40,909 nucleotides of DNA, taken from contig NZ_FQZG01000033.1 of the NCBI RefSeq assembly GCF_900141915.1, forward strand, positions 1-40,909, read 5' to 3'. Source of the stretch: Tessaracoccus bendigoensis DSM 12906. Lineage in GTDB: Bacteria; Actinomycetota; Actinomycetes; Propionibacteriales; Propionibacteriaceae. The position numbers and the translations under genes were made by a program. The notes under the pieces are model-generated. The model ran no database searches. It had not been told where the DNA came from and was given only the letters and a program-made list of their open reading frames with translations. Below are positions 15,552 through 24,130 of the stretch, piece after piece. Within the stretch, counting starts at the first letter, position 1, and each line of letters opens with the position of its first letter.

Positions 15552-17930
15552 ATGAAGTCTGCCTCCCTCAGCCAGAAGGCGTACTCATTCCTCATGTTCC
15601 TCGCCGTCAGCGTCCTCGCCGGGCTGCTGATTTCCGGTTTGGCGGTACCTTTTGCCGCCCTGCTGGGCGGAGGGGGGAAGATGGCGGTGAGCGCGCTGGA
15701 CGACATCCCCGCCGATCTCGAAACCCCAGCCCAGCACCAGCGTTCCGAAGTGTTCATGGCCGACGGCTCGCTGCTGGCCACGTTCTACGACGAGAACCGC
15801 GTCTACGTGCCGCTGAGCGAGATCTCCGAGAACATGCAGACGGCCCAGATCGCGATCGAGGACCACCGGTTCTTCGAGCATGGCGCTATTGACTTCCAAG
15901 GCTTCGGCCGGGCGGCACTGAAGACCCTCACGGGCGACACCCAGGGTGCGTCGACGCTGACGCAGCAGTACGTGAAAATGGTCCGGATCGAGATGGCGGT
16001 GGCGGCCAACGATGAGGAGGCGCTGCGCAAGGCCGATGAGGTCACCATTGAGCGCAAGATCATCGAGGCGCGCTACGCGATGGCGCTCGAGGAGCGGCTC
16101 ACGAAGGACGAGATCCTCGAGCGTTACCTGAACATCGCCTACTACGGCGACGGCGCCTACGGTGTGCAGGCCGCGGCCAAACACTTCTTCAACGTCGACG
16201 CCAAGGACCTCACGCTCGGGCAGTCCGCAATGCTCGCGGGCCTGGTGCAGAACCCCGTCGCCCTGAACCCGGTCAGGAACACCGACAAGGCGATGGATCG
16301 GCGCGACGTCGTGCTCAACCAGATGGTCAAGTGGGGAATGACCACGGAGGAAACTGCGGAGGAAACGAAGGCCGAGCAGACCTTCGACCCCAGCAAGGTG
16401 CAGCGCACCGCGCGGGGTTGCGTCTCCTCGCCTTACCCGTTCCTGTGCGACTACGTGAAGCGCACCTTGGTCTCCGACGCGATGCCGAGCATGGGCAAGG
16501 ACGAGCAGGAGCGCACCAACTACCTGAACCGGGGCGGTCTGCAGATCCACACTCTGATCGATCCTGTCGCGCAGGCCTCGGCCGAGGCGGCCGTCGCCGC
16601 TCAGGTGTCCCCCACCGATCCGGTGCTCGCCAACACCACGCTGATCCAGCCCAGCACCGGGCTGATCACGGCGATGGCGCAATCGCGCCCGGTGATGGGC
16701 ACGGACGCGGCCGCCGGGGAGACGTTCTACAACTACAACGTCTCCAGCGACATGGGCGGCGCAGAGGGTTACCAGGCTGGTTCCACATTCAAGCCGTTCA
16801 CGCTGGCATCGGCACTCAACCAGGGGATGACGCCACAGAAGGAGTACAACGCCCCCGCGACCATGCAGTTCCGAGGCCAGACTTTCCGCGATTGCACCGG
16901 CACCTTCAAGTTCAACCAGGACTACGAGCCGCAGAACCAAGGGCGCAACCCCTACGGCAACATCAGCATGATGGTGGCGGCCCAGAAGTCGGTCAACACC
17001 TACTTCGTGCAGTTGATCCGAGACACCGGCATCTGCGCGTCGATCGACATGGCGAAGGCGGCCGGCGTCAAGCTGTCAGACGGGAAAGATCTGCGCACCA
17101 TGCAGCGCTACCCGTCGTTCGTGCTCGGCACGGCGGATGTGACGCCCCTCTCGATGGCTGAGGCGTATGCCACCTTCGCGAACCGCGGCATCCACTGCGA
17201 CCCGATCATCCTGAAGTCGGTCGAGACCAAGGACGGCACCGAGGTGCAGGTCCCCTCAGCCAACTGCAAGCAGGCGATCCCTGAAGCCGTCGCCGACGGC
17301 GTCAACTACATCCTCAGGTCGGTTGCGCTTCAAGGAACTGGCCGCCCGGCGGCGCTTCGCGACGGTCGCGACGAGGCGGGCAAGACCGGCACGACCAACA
17401 ACGCCGTCGCCGTCTGGTACGCGGGCTACACGCCGGAGATGGCGGGCGTCGCGATGATCACGATCGACAAGGTGAACCCCTACTTCAAGAACCACTCAAA
17501 GAGCCTGACCGGGATCCGCGTCAAGGGCGGTCGGCTGGACGGCTCCGGTGGTGGCGATGCGGGCAAGATCTGGAAGGCGGCGATGAAATCGGCCCTCGCA
17601 GACAAGCCGAAGACCAAGTTCACCGCACCGACCAAGACGATCCTCGAGGGTGTGAAGGTCAACGTGCCCAGCGTCCGTGGCATGAGCTTGAGCGAAGCCA
17701 AGGCCACCCTGGAGGCCGCGGGATTCTCGACCGCCAAGCGCTACGTCTTCTCCGAGCGGGCACGTGAAGGCGCGTTCCTCGGCATCGAGCCCAGCAAGAC
17801 AGCCGCCAAGTTCTCCACGATCTACCTGCGCATTTCCAAGGGTAAGGAGCCGGAGCCAGAGCCTGTGGGGACGCCTTCCGCGTCAGCAGCTCCCGCGACG
17901 ACGCCTAGCGCGCAGCCGACGGGTCGTTGA
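15552..17930 (+). CDS. ponA2: Bifunctional class A penicillin-binding protein with PASTA domain (PonA2-like)
   Basis: This peptidoglycan synthase (792 aa) is anchored by an N-terminal membrane helix (about residues 11-38). The GT51 glycosyltransferase domain carries IAIEDHRFFEHGAIDFQG with catalytic Glu103, plus the STLTQQYVKM motif. The transpeptidase domain has S-x-x-K as STFK (411-414), SVN (480-482) and KTGT (611-614). One PASTA domain (about 700-770) and a Pro/Thr tail follow. The PASTA domain and the neighbouring whiB and phosphoesterase genes match M. tuberculosis ponA2. The stop overlaps the phosphoesterase start by 4 bp. Confidence 0.95.
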   Translation: MKSASLSQKAYSFLMFLAVSVLAGLLISGLAVPFAALLGGGGKMAVSALDDIPADLETPAQHQRSEVFMADGSLLATFYDENRVYVPLSEISENMQTAQIAIEDHRFFEHGAIDFQGFGRAALKTLTGDTQGASTLTQQYVKMVRIEMAVAANDEEALRKADEVTIERKIIEARYAMALEERLTKDEILERYLNIAYYGDGAYGVQAAAKHFFNVDAKDLTLGQSAMLAGLVQNPVALNPVRNTDKAMDRRDVVLNQMVKWGMTTEETAEETKAEQTFDPSKVQRTARGCVSSPYPFLCDYVKRTLVSDAMPSMGKDEQERTNYLNRGGLQIHTLIDPVAQASAEAAVAAQVSPTDPVLANTTLIQPSTGLITAMAQSRPVMGTDAAAGETFYNYNVSSDMGGAEGYQAGSTFKPFTLASALNQGMTPQKEYNAPATMQFRGQTFRDCTGTFKFNQDYEPQNQGRNPYGNISMMVAAQKSVNTYFVQLIRDTGICASIDMAKAAGVKLSDGKDLRTMQRYPSFVLGTADVTPLSMAEAYATFANRGIHCDPIILKSVETKDGTEVQVPSANCKQAIPEAVADGVNYILRSVALQGTGRPAALRDGRDEAGKTGTTNNAVAVWYAGYTPEMAGVAMITIDKVNPYFKNHSKSLTGIRVKGGRLDGSGGGDAGKIWKAAMKSALADKPKTKFTAPTKTILEGVKVNVPSVRGMSLSEAKATLEAAGFSTAKRYVFSERAREGAFLGIEPSKTAAKFSTIYLRISKGKEPEPEPVGTPSASAAPATTPSAQPTGR

Positions 17931-18838
17931 CGCTCCGCTCCGCCGCGCGGGCCTTGGGCGCAGTCGCGGCAGTCGGCGGGGCCTGCTTCGGCTGGGGCCT
18001 GCTGGAGGCCCACCTCTACACGCTCCGGCGCGTTGAGGTGGCCCTTCTGCCGCCGGGCGGGGCCGCGATCCGCGTGCTGCACATCTCGGACCTACACCTT
18101 GGCCCTGACCAGGAACGGAAGCTGGCGTTCGTGCGGGGGCTGCGCGCCCTCGAACCTGATCTGGTGGTCAACACCGGAGACAACATCACGCACCCCGGCG
18201 CGGTCGCCCCGCTGCTTGAGGCGTTCGCCGCGTTTGCAGACGTTCCAGGGGTCTTCGTCTTCGGCTCCAACGACTACTACGCCCCGCAACTCAAGAACCC
18301 GATGCGCTACCTCACCGAAGGCCCATCCCGCCTGGCCCGAGAGTTGCCACCCGAACTCCCCTGGCGACGGCTCCGCGAGGGCTTTGAGGGCCTCGGTTGG
18401 GTCGACCTCACCGAGCACCGGGCGACGCTGCGCGTGGCCGGACGCGACGTCGTCTTCCGTGGCACCGATGACGGCCACCTGCGGCGCGACCGCTACGACG
18501 AGGTCGCCGGGGCAGCCGACCCGTCCGCGGCGCTGAACATCGGCGTGACCCACGCGCCGTATCTACGACTCCTGGATGCCATGACGGCCGACGGGATGGA
18601 TCTGATCCTGGCGGGGCACACGCACGGGGGCCAGGTGTGCATCCCGGGCTACGGGGCGCTGATCACCAACTGTGACCTGGACACCCACCGGGTCAAGGGG
18701 CTGTCGTCGCACGAGGCGGGGGGCAATTGCTCGGCCCTGCATGTCTCGGGCGGTCTGGGCACGTCGCCCTTCGCGCCTTACCGGTTCGCGAACCGGCCGG
18801 AGGCCACGCTGCTGACCGTCCTCCCCCGGTCGGCCTGA
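17927..18838 (+). CDS. Membrane-anchored calcineurin-like metallophosphoesterase
   Basis: This 303-residue phosphoesterase has an N-terminal hydrophobic helix (about 7-27). The metal-binding motifs appear in order: HISDLHL (D55, H57), GDN (84-86), GSND (113-116), GVTHAP and AGHTHGGQ. The set is complete, so it should be active, probably YkuE/CpdA-like on the cell envelope side; the substrate is unknown. The TTG start at 17927 overlaps the ponA2 stop (TTGA), so the two are translationally coupled. The same pair exists as Rv3682-Rv3683, suggesting a shared envelope role. Confidence 0.88.
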   Translation: MTLRSAARALGAVAAVGGACFGWGLLEAHLYTLRRVEVALLPPGGAAIRVLHISDLHLGPDQERKLAFVRGLRALEPDLVVNTGDNITHPGAVAPLLEAFAAFADVPGVFVFGSNDYYAPQLKNPMRYLTEGPSRLARELPPELPWRRLREGFEGLGWVDLTEHRATLRVAGRDVVFRGTDDGHLRRDRYDEVAGAADPSAALNIGVTHAPYLRLLDAMTADGMDLILAGHTHGGQVCIPGYGALITNCDLDTHRVKGLSSHEAGGNCSALHVSGGLGTSPFAPYRFANRPEATLLTVLPRSA

Positions 18839-18868
18839 CCCCGGTTCGCCAAACCTCGCCCGGTGGGC

Positions 18869-18874
18869 TAGTAT
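18869..18874 (+). promoter_or_regulatory. -10 box of tRNA-Pro
   Basis: TAGTAT lies 22 nt upstream of the mature tRNA 5' end. The TTCGCC 18 nt further upstream is only a weak -35. Confidence 0.5.
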
Positions 18875-18896
18875 TTCGGATGGCTCAAGGGCCAAT

Positions 18897-18976
<80 letters not shown>

Positions 18977-18988
18977 TCGCAACGTTGA

Positions 18989-19016
18989 CCCCCGTCCTCA
19001 GGACGGGGGTTTCTTT
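18989..19016 (+). terminator. Rho-independent terminator of tRNA-Pro
   Basis: A 9-bp perfect stem CCCCCGTCC/GGACGGGGG with a 3-nt loop is followed by TTTCTTT. Confidence 0.85.
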
Positions 19017-19176
19017 GCGCCATCGTCCGGGCATTGGCCGATACTCGACGTCAGACAGACCAAAATCGACCAATGGTCGATTCTCGACACGGGCCCACCG
19101 CCCCCCGCCCTTACCGTCAGGCCGGGACGGGGCGCAGCGCACATTCAGCAGCCGACCGAGGCCGAGCGCCCTCAGG
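19017..19176. other. Convergent intergenic region with a palindrome
   Basis: I find no gene here. AATCGACCAATGGTCGATT (19064-19082) is an 8-bp-arm palindrome. The words GGCCGATACTCGAC and GGTCGATTCTCGAC form an imperfect direct repeat around it. It may terminate the lipoprotein transcript arriving from the minus strand or be a protein site; the sequence does not decide. Confidence 0.45.
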
Positions 19177-19893
19177 TCACCAGATCTTCGAGGTGCCACC
19201 TTCATCGCACTGCAGCCCGACCCCGGTTGGTACCCCGGCCGATGACAGTTCCGAGCATAAGGGTTCGGCCTGCAGGACGACCGCCTCTTCCCACACCCCT
19301 GCACGGTTCGCCCAGATCGCCTGACCACCACCGCAGTCCCCGCCGACGCTGCCCAGCACGAACCCGGCCGGATGGACGCTCATCACACCGATGTAGAGAG
19401 TCGAGCAGCCGTCGGCGTCGGGGCCGCTGAAAAGGCCCGCGGCGTAGGTTCGGAAGCTCTCCGGCACCCCTACGAGCGAACCCACGGAATCCGCCGACGT
19501 CGCCTCAGACTCGACGTCCTTCCAGACTTCCGGTGACGCGACCGTCTGGGTGCGCTGCGGCGCTGGGGTGGACGCGGGGACGGCGACCGGTGCCGTGGTC
19601 GAAGCGGCCCGTGGGCTGCGACTCGGGGTGGCCGATGGGCTGCGGCTCGGGGTGGCCGATGGGCTGCGGCTCGGGGCCGGAGTCGCCTTCGCGGACCTGG
19701 CGGCCGATGGCAGGACAGGCGACGTCGGGGTCGGCGACACGGTCGGCTGGTTGGGTGGAGCAGTCACGCTCGGGGTCGCCGTCGGTTCCGGGGTGGCAGA
19801 CCAGATGGGGGGCGAGGGTTCTGCGCTGCCGCCGGGTGTGCAGCCAGCCAGTCCGATCAGGAGCAGTGGCGTGAGGGGGAGGCGACCCCGCAT
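19177..19893 (-). CDS. Lipoprotein with Ser/Pro/Thr repeat linker (paralogue 2)
   Basis: This 238-residue predicted lipoprotein has the leader [18 protein letters not shown], with Cys18 in a lipobox. A long Pro/Ser/Thr/Ala linker includes the tandem SPSATPSR units. The folded C-terminal domain contains GCSTLYIGVMSVHPAGF, then GDCGGGQAIW and VPTGVGLQC. This domain is clearly paralogous to that of the upstream gene (GF..G....CGG.Q..W, PTGV.L.C), and four conserved cysteines could form disulfides. I do not recognise the family. The ATG shares a base with the upstream stop (TGATG), so the pair is coupled. Confidence 0.7.
   Translation of the reverse strand: MRGRLPLTPLLLIGLAGCTPGGSAEPSPPIWSATPEPTATPSVTAPPNQPTVSPTPTSPVLPSAARSAKATPAPSRSPSATPSRSPSATPSRSPRAASTTAPVAVPASTPAPQRTQTVASPEVWKDVESEATSADSVGSLVGVPESFRTYAAGLFSGPDADGCSTLYIGVMSVHPAGFVLGSVGGDCGGGQAIWANRAGVWEEAVVLQAEPLCSELSSAGVPTGVGLQCDEGGTSKIW
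19611..19676 (-). repeat. 24-bp in-frame tandem repeat in the lipoprotein linker
   Basis: About 2.7 copies of a 24-bp unit beginning GATGGGCTGCGGCTCGGGG, with units starting at about 19611, 19634 and 19658. The unit encodes eight residues (SPSATPSR) per copy, so copy-number change would lengthen the linker without shifting frame. Confidence 0.85.
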
Positions 19894-20510
19894 CAGTAGT
19901 CCGCCGCCGTTCCTTCGGCATCGAGACAACGCAGCCCTGGCACGCCTGTCGGCACGTCGTTCAGCGTGAACTCCCGGCACGGGATGGCGTCCTCGAACGC
20001 GACGATGTAGTGCCATTGCGACTCGGTGATTCCCCAGACCACCTGGCTCCCGCCGCAGTTCGATTCCTCAGTGCCGAACGCGAACCCGTCGGCGTGGACG
20101 GCATCGACGGAGATCTCGGAGGCGGTGCACCCCGCATCGTCCTCGATCCCGATCCGCGATGCGAGGAAGGCCCTCAGGGTCTCGGGGAGGGACGCGGCGG
20201 CCATGACCTGCGACGCGCTGGTCGCGGTGACGTCGACCGTCGTCCACGGGCCACCGTTCCTCGGAGGCTGCGCAACGGGTGGCAGGCTGCTGGCCGGGGC
20301 CTCGGCTGACGGCACGACCTCGGGTGCCTGCGACTGCTGCTCGGCGGATCCGACGGTCGCCTCGGCTGTCGCCAGTTCGGCCTCACCGGTGGGCGGCGCC
20401 TGGGTCGGGTCGGGCGTCCACATGCTGGGTGTAGCGGCGGGGGTCGATCCGCAACCGCTGAGTGCGGCTACGAGCAGGCAGGCTCCTGCGAGCATCAAAG
20501 GTGTGCGCAC
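19893..20510 (-). CDS. Lipoprotein (paralogue 1)
   Basis: This 205-residue predicted lipoprotein has the leader [20 protein letters not shown], placing the lipid-modified Cys at residue 20. A Pro/Ala/Ser-rich linker follows, then a C-terminal domain of about 100 residues with [18 protein letters not shown] and [10 protein letters not shown]. It shares this domain with the next gene. The GTG at 20510 is preferred: TAAGGT lies 7 nt upstream, fitting a leaderless transcript. An internal ATG at 20495 would still keep the lipobox. It is divergent from pckG. The function is unknown, and both proteins would sit on the outer face of the membrane. Confidence 0.7.
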   Translation of the reverse strand: MRTPLMLAGACLLVAALSGCGSTPAATPSMWTPDPTQAPPTGEAELATAEATVGSAEQQSQAPEVVPSAEAPASSLPPVAQPPRNGGPWTTVDVTATSASQVMAAASLPETLRAFLASRIGIEDDAGCTASEISVDAVHADGFAFGTEESNCGGSQVVWGITESQWHYIVAFEDAIPCREFTLNDVPTGVPGLRCLDAEGTAADY

Positions 20511-20529
20511 ATGCGCGACCTTACCTGAC

Positions 20530-20573
20530 CTGAGTCGGTTTCCGACCTCACCGGGGCAGGCGTTGGCTACCCT
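20530..20573. promoter_or_regulatory. Divergent promoter region lipoproteins/pckG
   Basis: A hairpin-forming inverted repeat centred on GTCGGTTTCCGAC (20534-20546) lies between the two genes. TACCCT at 20568-20573 is a plausible -10 for pckG, giving a leader of about 43 nt. The inverted repeat could be a regulator site; no regulator is identified. Confidence 0.4.
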
Positions 20574-20622
20574 GGGTGGCAGGAGGCGGTCAACGAGGAC
20601 CCGCCCCCGAATGAGGAGACCG

Positions 20623-22515
20623 ATGTTCAACGAATCAGAATCCCGACGACCCCTGCGGAGCAGCCTGCCCAGCACCGGTTCCGCACCGACCCACCCACGG
20701 CTGCTCGCCTGGCTCGACGAGGTGGTTGCCCTCTGCAGACCGGATGCGATCCACTACTGCGACGGTTCCGCCGAGGAGGCCGACCGCTTGGCCAGGCAAC
20801 TGATCGAGTCAGGCACCCTGATCCGGCTCAACGACGAACTGGTGCCCAACTCCGTCTACGCCAGAACCGACCCCGACGACGTGGCACGGGTCGAGGACCA
20901 GACCTTCATCTGTTCCGAGGATGAGCGCAACGCAGGCCCGACCAACAACTGGATGGATCCGGCGCAGATGAAGCGGATCATGTCCGATCTGTACGACGGC
21001 TGCATGGTCGGCCGGACGCTGTACGTGATGCCTTTCTGCATGGGACACCTCGACGCAGCCGATCCGAAGTTCGGTGTCGAGGTGTCGGACTCCGCCTACG
21101 TCGTTCTCTCCATGCGGATCATGACCCGTATGGGTCGCGAGGTCCTGGAGACCATGGAAGAGACGGAGGCCGATTTCGTGCCATGCCTGCATTCGGTGGG
21201 CATGCCACTCGAACCCGGACAGGCCGACGTCCCCTGGCCCTGCAACGAAACCAAGTACATCGTGCACTTCACCGACGAGAAGATGGTGTGGTCGTACGGG
21301 TCGGGATACGGCGGCAACTCGCTGCTGGGTAAGAAGTGCTATGCCCTGCGGATCGCATCGGTCATGGCGCGCGACGAGGGCTGGCTGGCCGAGCACATGC
21401 TGATCCTGAAACTGATCTCGCCAGAGGGACGCGCATTCCACATCGCGGCGGCTTTCCCGTCGGCCTGCGGTAAGACGAACCTCGCCATGCTGGACCCGAC
21501 GATCGAGGGGTGGCGCGTCGAGACCCTCGGCGACGACATCGCCTGGATGCGGTTCGGCCAGGACGGACGCCTATACGCCACGAATCCCGAGACCGGGTTC
21601 TTCGGAGTGGCTCCCGGCACCAGCTTCGAGACGAATCCGAACGCCATGACGGCGATCCGGAAGGGCAACTCGATCTTCACCAATGTCGCGATGACCCCGG
21701 AAGGCGACATCTGGTGGGAGGGCATGACCAAGGACAAGCCCGAGACGCTGTCGGATTGGAAGGGTCGCGCCTGGCACGGGAAGAGCGGCCCGGAAGGAGG
21801 TCGGCCCGAGGAGAAGGCTGCGCACCCGAACAGCCGCTTCTGCACCCCGATCGAGCAGTGCACCATCCTGGCCGACGAATACCACGATCCGGCAGGGGTA
21901 CCGATCGACGCCATCATCTTCGGCGGTCGCCGCGAGAACACCGTCCCGCTGGTGACCCAGTCCCGTGACTGGAGGCACGGGGTGTTCATGGGCGCGACCT
22001 GCTCGTCCGAGTCGACGGCTGCGGCCAAGGGCGCCGTCGGCGTGCTGCGCCGTGACCCCATGGCCATGCTGCCGTTCATCGGCTACCACGTCGCCGACTA
22101 CGTGCAGCACTGGATCGACATCGGCAAGGGCGCCGAACAGTCGAAGCTCCCGAAGATCTTCTACGTCAACTGGTTCCGCCGCGACGAGGACGGCCGGTTC
22201 ATGTGGCCGGGATTCGGGGAGAACTCTCGTGTCCTCAAGTGGATCGCGCAGCGCATCGCAGGTGAGGTCGACGCCATGGAGACGCCCATCGGCCTCCTTC
22301 CCGCAGAGGGGGGCATCGACGTCGACGGGCTCGAGATCTCTGACGAGGACCTGGCAGGCGTGCTGGGCTACCAGGAGCACGAGTGGCGCGATGAGGTGCC
22401 GAGGATCGGACGCTGGTTCGACAGCTTCGGTTGGAGGCTGCCCCGCGAGATGGTCGACGAGTTGCTCCAGTTGGAGACGGCACTGGGAAGGGAGATGAGC
22501 AACTTCGGCCACTGA
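20623..22515 (+). CDS. pckG: Phosphoenolpyruvate carboxykinase (GTP)
   Basis: This enzyme interconverts oxaloacetate plus GTP and PEP plus CO2 plus GDP, linking the TCA cycle with gluconeogenesis or anaplerosis. At 630 residues it fits the GTP-dependent class. The P-loop lies in [15 protein letters not shown] with the reactive Cys282 typical of this class. The substrate-binding [12 protein letters not shown] and the nucleotide-binding region follow, along with [14 protein letters not shown]. The ATG at 20623 is preceded by GAGGAG. A longer open frame upstream is antisense to the lipoprotein gene and is not credible. Confidence 0.97.
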   Translation: MFNESESRRPLRSSLPSTGSAPTHPRLLAWLDEVVALCRPDAIHYCDGSAEEADRLARQLIESGTLIRLNDELVPNSVYARTDPDDVARVEDQTFICSEDERNAGPTNNWMDPAQMKRIMSDLYDGCMVGRTLYVMPFCMGHLDAADPKFGVEVSDSAYVVLSMRIMTRMGREVLETMEETEADFVPCLHSVGMPLEPGQADVPWPCNETKYIVHFTDEKMVWSYGSGYGGNSLLGKKCYALRIASVMARDEGWLAEHMLILKLISPEGRAFHIAAAFPSACGKTNLAMLDPTIEGWRVETLGDDIAWMRFGQDGRLYATNPETGFFGVAPGTSFETNPNAMTAIRKGNSIFTNVAMTPEGDIWWEGMTKDKPETLSDWKGRAWHGKSGPEGGRPEEKAAHPNSRFCTPIEQCTILADEYHDPAGVPIDAIIFGGRRENTVPLVTQSRDWRHGVFMGATCSSESTAAAKGAVGVLRRDPMAMLPFIGYHVADYVQHWIDIGKGAEQSKLPKIFYVNWFRRDEDGRFMWPGFGENSRVLKWIAQRIAGEVDAMETPIGLLPAEGGIDVDGLEISDEDLAGVLGYQEHEWRDEVPRIGRWFDSFGWRLPREMVDELLQLETALGREMSNFGH

Positions 22516-22527
22516 GAACCGCACGCT

Positions 22528-22690
22528 GTTGAGCCGAGCTGGGCTGGTTGAGCCGGGCTGGGCTGGTTGAGCCGGGCTGGGCTGGTTGAGCCGGGCTGGG
22601 CTGGTTGAGCCGGGCTGGGCTGGTTGAGCCGGGCTGGGCCGGTTGAGCCGGGCCGCGCTGGTTGAGCCGGGCCGCGCCGGTTGAGCCGGG
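22528..22690 (+). repeat. 19-bp tandem repeat array (about nine copies)
   Basis: TTGAG recurs at 22529, 22548, 22567, 22586, 22605, 22624, 22643, 22662 and 22681, exactly every 19 bp. The unit is TTGAGCCGGGCTGGGCTGG; the first copy has one change, and the last few drift towards GGGCCGCGC. The last unit is the GGTTGAGCCGG end of the hairpin element at 22679-22725, so the array looks like an expansion of that element's tip. It starts 13 bp after the pckG stop. Confidence 0.93.
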
Positions 22691-22725
22691 CCGCGAGCTT
22701 GCGAGCCGCCCGTGACGAAACCACC
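22679..22725 (-). repeat. Dispersed hairpin repeat element, copy 2
   Basis: On the minus strand this reads GGTGGTTTCGTCACGG (22725-22710) to CCGGCTCAACC (22689-22679), identical at both ends to the copy at 61-111. The interior is a different GC-rich foldback (GGCTCGCAAGCTCGCGG). Confidence 0.75.
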
Positions 22726-22784
22726 CTCGACCTGACCGCTGGCTCTCCCAAGAACCAGCGGTCAGGATCCCGCACCGTGTGCCA

Positions 22785-22831
22785 GGTGGTAGCGCCCACG
22801 CCTCGTTCGTCCCTCACGAGGCGGCTCAACC
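22785..22831 (+). repeat. Dispersed hairpin repeat element, diverged copy 3
   Basis: It begins GGTGGT and ends CGGCTCAACC, enclosing the hairpin CCTCGT...ACGAGG. It is 47 bp long like copy 2 and inverted relative to it, so 22679-22831 carries two elements facing away from each other. It lies just upstream of the oxidoreductase promoter. Confidence 0.6.
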
Positions 22832-22875
22832 GACCGCCGGACACAGACTCCTTTGCTCCCTGCTCTAATGGACCC

Positions 22876-23916
22876 ATGAGCCTACCCACGCCACGCACCC
22901 CGGACCCGATGAGCGCCCCTCCTCTCCGTTGGGGCCTGATCGGCCCCGGGTGGATAGCCGAGGCTTTCGTCGAGGCCATCCACAACCACACGCGCAGCCG
23001 GATCGTCGCCGTCGGGTCCCGTAGCGCCGAGCGGGCCGGGGCATTCGCGCAACGCATCGGGGCCGCAAGGTCGTACGGCAGCTACGCGCAACTGGTCGCC
23101 GACCGCGAGGTCGACGCGGTCTACGTCGCCACTCCCCACAGCGAACACCTTTCGGGTGCCATGCTCGCGATCCATGCAGGCAAGCCGGTGCTCGTGGAGA
23201 AGGCGTTCACCCGCAATGCAGGCGAGGCCCGGCAGGTCCTCGACGCCGCACGAGCGGCAGGGGTCGCCGTCATGGAGGCGATGTGGACCCGATTCCTGCC
23301 TTCCACAGACATCGTGCGTCAACTCCTGGCAGCCGGAGCGCTCGGAGAAATCGAGGCTTTGTTCGCCGACCACGGCCAGTGGTTCGCCGAGGATCCCCAC
23401 TTCCGGCTCTTCGACCCTTCGCAGGCGGGCGGCGCGATGCTCGATCTCGGCGTCTATCCGGTCTCGTTCAGCCACCTGGCGCTGGGGGCCCCTGCGAAGA
23501 TCCAGGCGGCAGGCACCAGCGCGTTCACCGGAGTCGACCGTCAGATCTCGGGGCTGCTCAGCGGATATGCGGCGCACCCCGGAGCCCACAGCCTGGTCAA
23601 CACGACGCTGGCCGCCAGGACCCCGACGGTCGCGTTGATCTCCGGCGTCGAGGCCCGCATCGAGATCCCCGGCGCCTTCTACGCTCCTCAGCAGATCCGG
23701 GTGATCTCCAGAGACGGCTCGGTCGAAGAGTCGGCCCCACCCGTCATCGCCGGCCATCTCGGGCTCTGCCACGAGGCGGCCCACTTTTCCAGGATGATCG
23801 CCGACGGCCGCACCGAGTCGGAGCTGCTGCCCTGGTCGGAGACACTGGCGGTGATGGAGACGATGGACGAGTTGCGTCGACAGGTCGGGGCACTGCTTCC
23901 GGGCGAGACGCTCTGA
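22876..23916 (+). CDS. Gfo/Idh/MocA family oxidoreductase
   Basis: This 346-residue NAD(P)-dependent dehydrogenase is expected to act on a sugar or a sugar-like hydroxyl. The Rossmann motif is WGLIGPGWIAEAF (about residue 19 onward), the second-strand region is VAVGSRSAERA, and the catalytic-lysine motif is VEKAFTRNAGEA, an EKA variant of the usual EKP seen in dihydrodiol-dehydrogenase-like members. The C-terminal domain contains GGAMLDLGVYPVS, the family's substrate-side signature. The ATG at 22876 has TCTAAT 6 nt upstream and no Shine-Dalgarno, so it is probably leaderless. The substrate is not determinable. Confidence 0.88.
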   Translation: MSLPTPRTPDPMSAPPLRWGLIGPGWIAEAFVEAIHNHTRSRIVAVGSRSAERAGAFAQRIGAARSYGSYAQLVADREVDAVYVATPHSEHLSGAMLAIHAGKPVLVEKAFTRNAGEARQVLDAARAAGVAVMEAMWTRFLPSTDIVRQLLAAGALGEIEALFADHGQWFAEDPHFRLFDPSQAGGAMLDLGVYPVSFSHLALGAPAKIQAAGTSAFTGVDRQISGLLSGYAAHPGAHSLVNTTLAARTPTVALISGVEARIEIPGAFYAPQQIRVISRDGSVEESAPPVIAGHLGLCHEAAHFSRMIADGRTESELLPWSETLAVMETMDELRRQVGALLPGETL

Positions 23917-23991
23917 CCAGACCCGCGTCGACCAAGGGCGAGCTCCCCCCTGCCTCAGACCCGGCCCAGTCCCAGAATCCGTCCCAGACCC

Positions 23992-24064
23992 GTGCACAAA
24001 TCTCTCTATACGTCGAGGCCGCCCCATATACCGACCGCCTCCACACATACAGAGATCTATGCAC
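23992..24064. repeat. 28-bp-arm inverted repeat
   Basis: The left arm (23992-24019, starting GTGCACAAATCTCTCTATAC) and the reverse complement of the right arm (24037-24064) match at 22 of 28 positions across a 17-nt spacer. An outer GTCGAGGC/GCCTCGAC pair (24012-24019 and 24066-24073) extends the symmetry. The region lies between two convergent genes. The right arm contains the TACAGAGAT word seen at 188 and 35289. Confidence 0.8.
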
Positions 24065-24130
24065 AGCCTCGACGGCCAGACGGCCAGACCGAGCACCCGC
24101 GGCCCGGCAGCGAGCCTTTGAACTGCCTTC

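Noticed and set aside
15585-16940. Minus-strand open frame of 451 codons
   Set aside because: It is antisense to ponA2 and exists because of high GC at third positions. Its product has low-complexity Arg/Leu/Asp composition.
20026-20622. N-terminal extension of pckG
   Set aside because: The longer frame is antisense to the lipoprotein gene and lies before a good ribosome site at GAGGAG. The PEPCK family length fits the start at 20623.
22528-22690. CRISPR or coding repeat
   Set aside because: The 19-bp units are contiguous without spacers, and frames through them have no start, ribosome site or partner domain. It is a tandem repeat.
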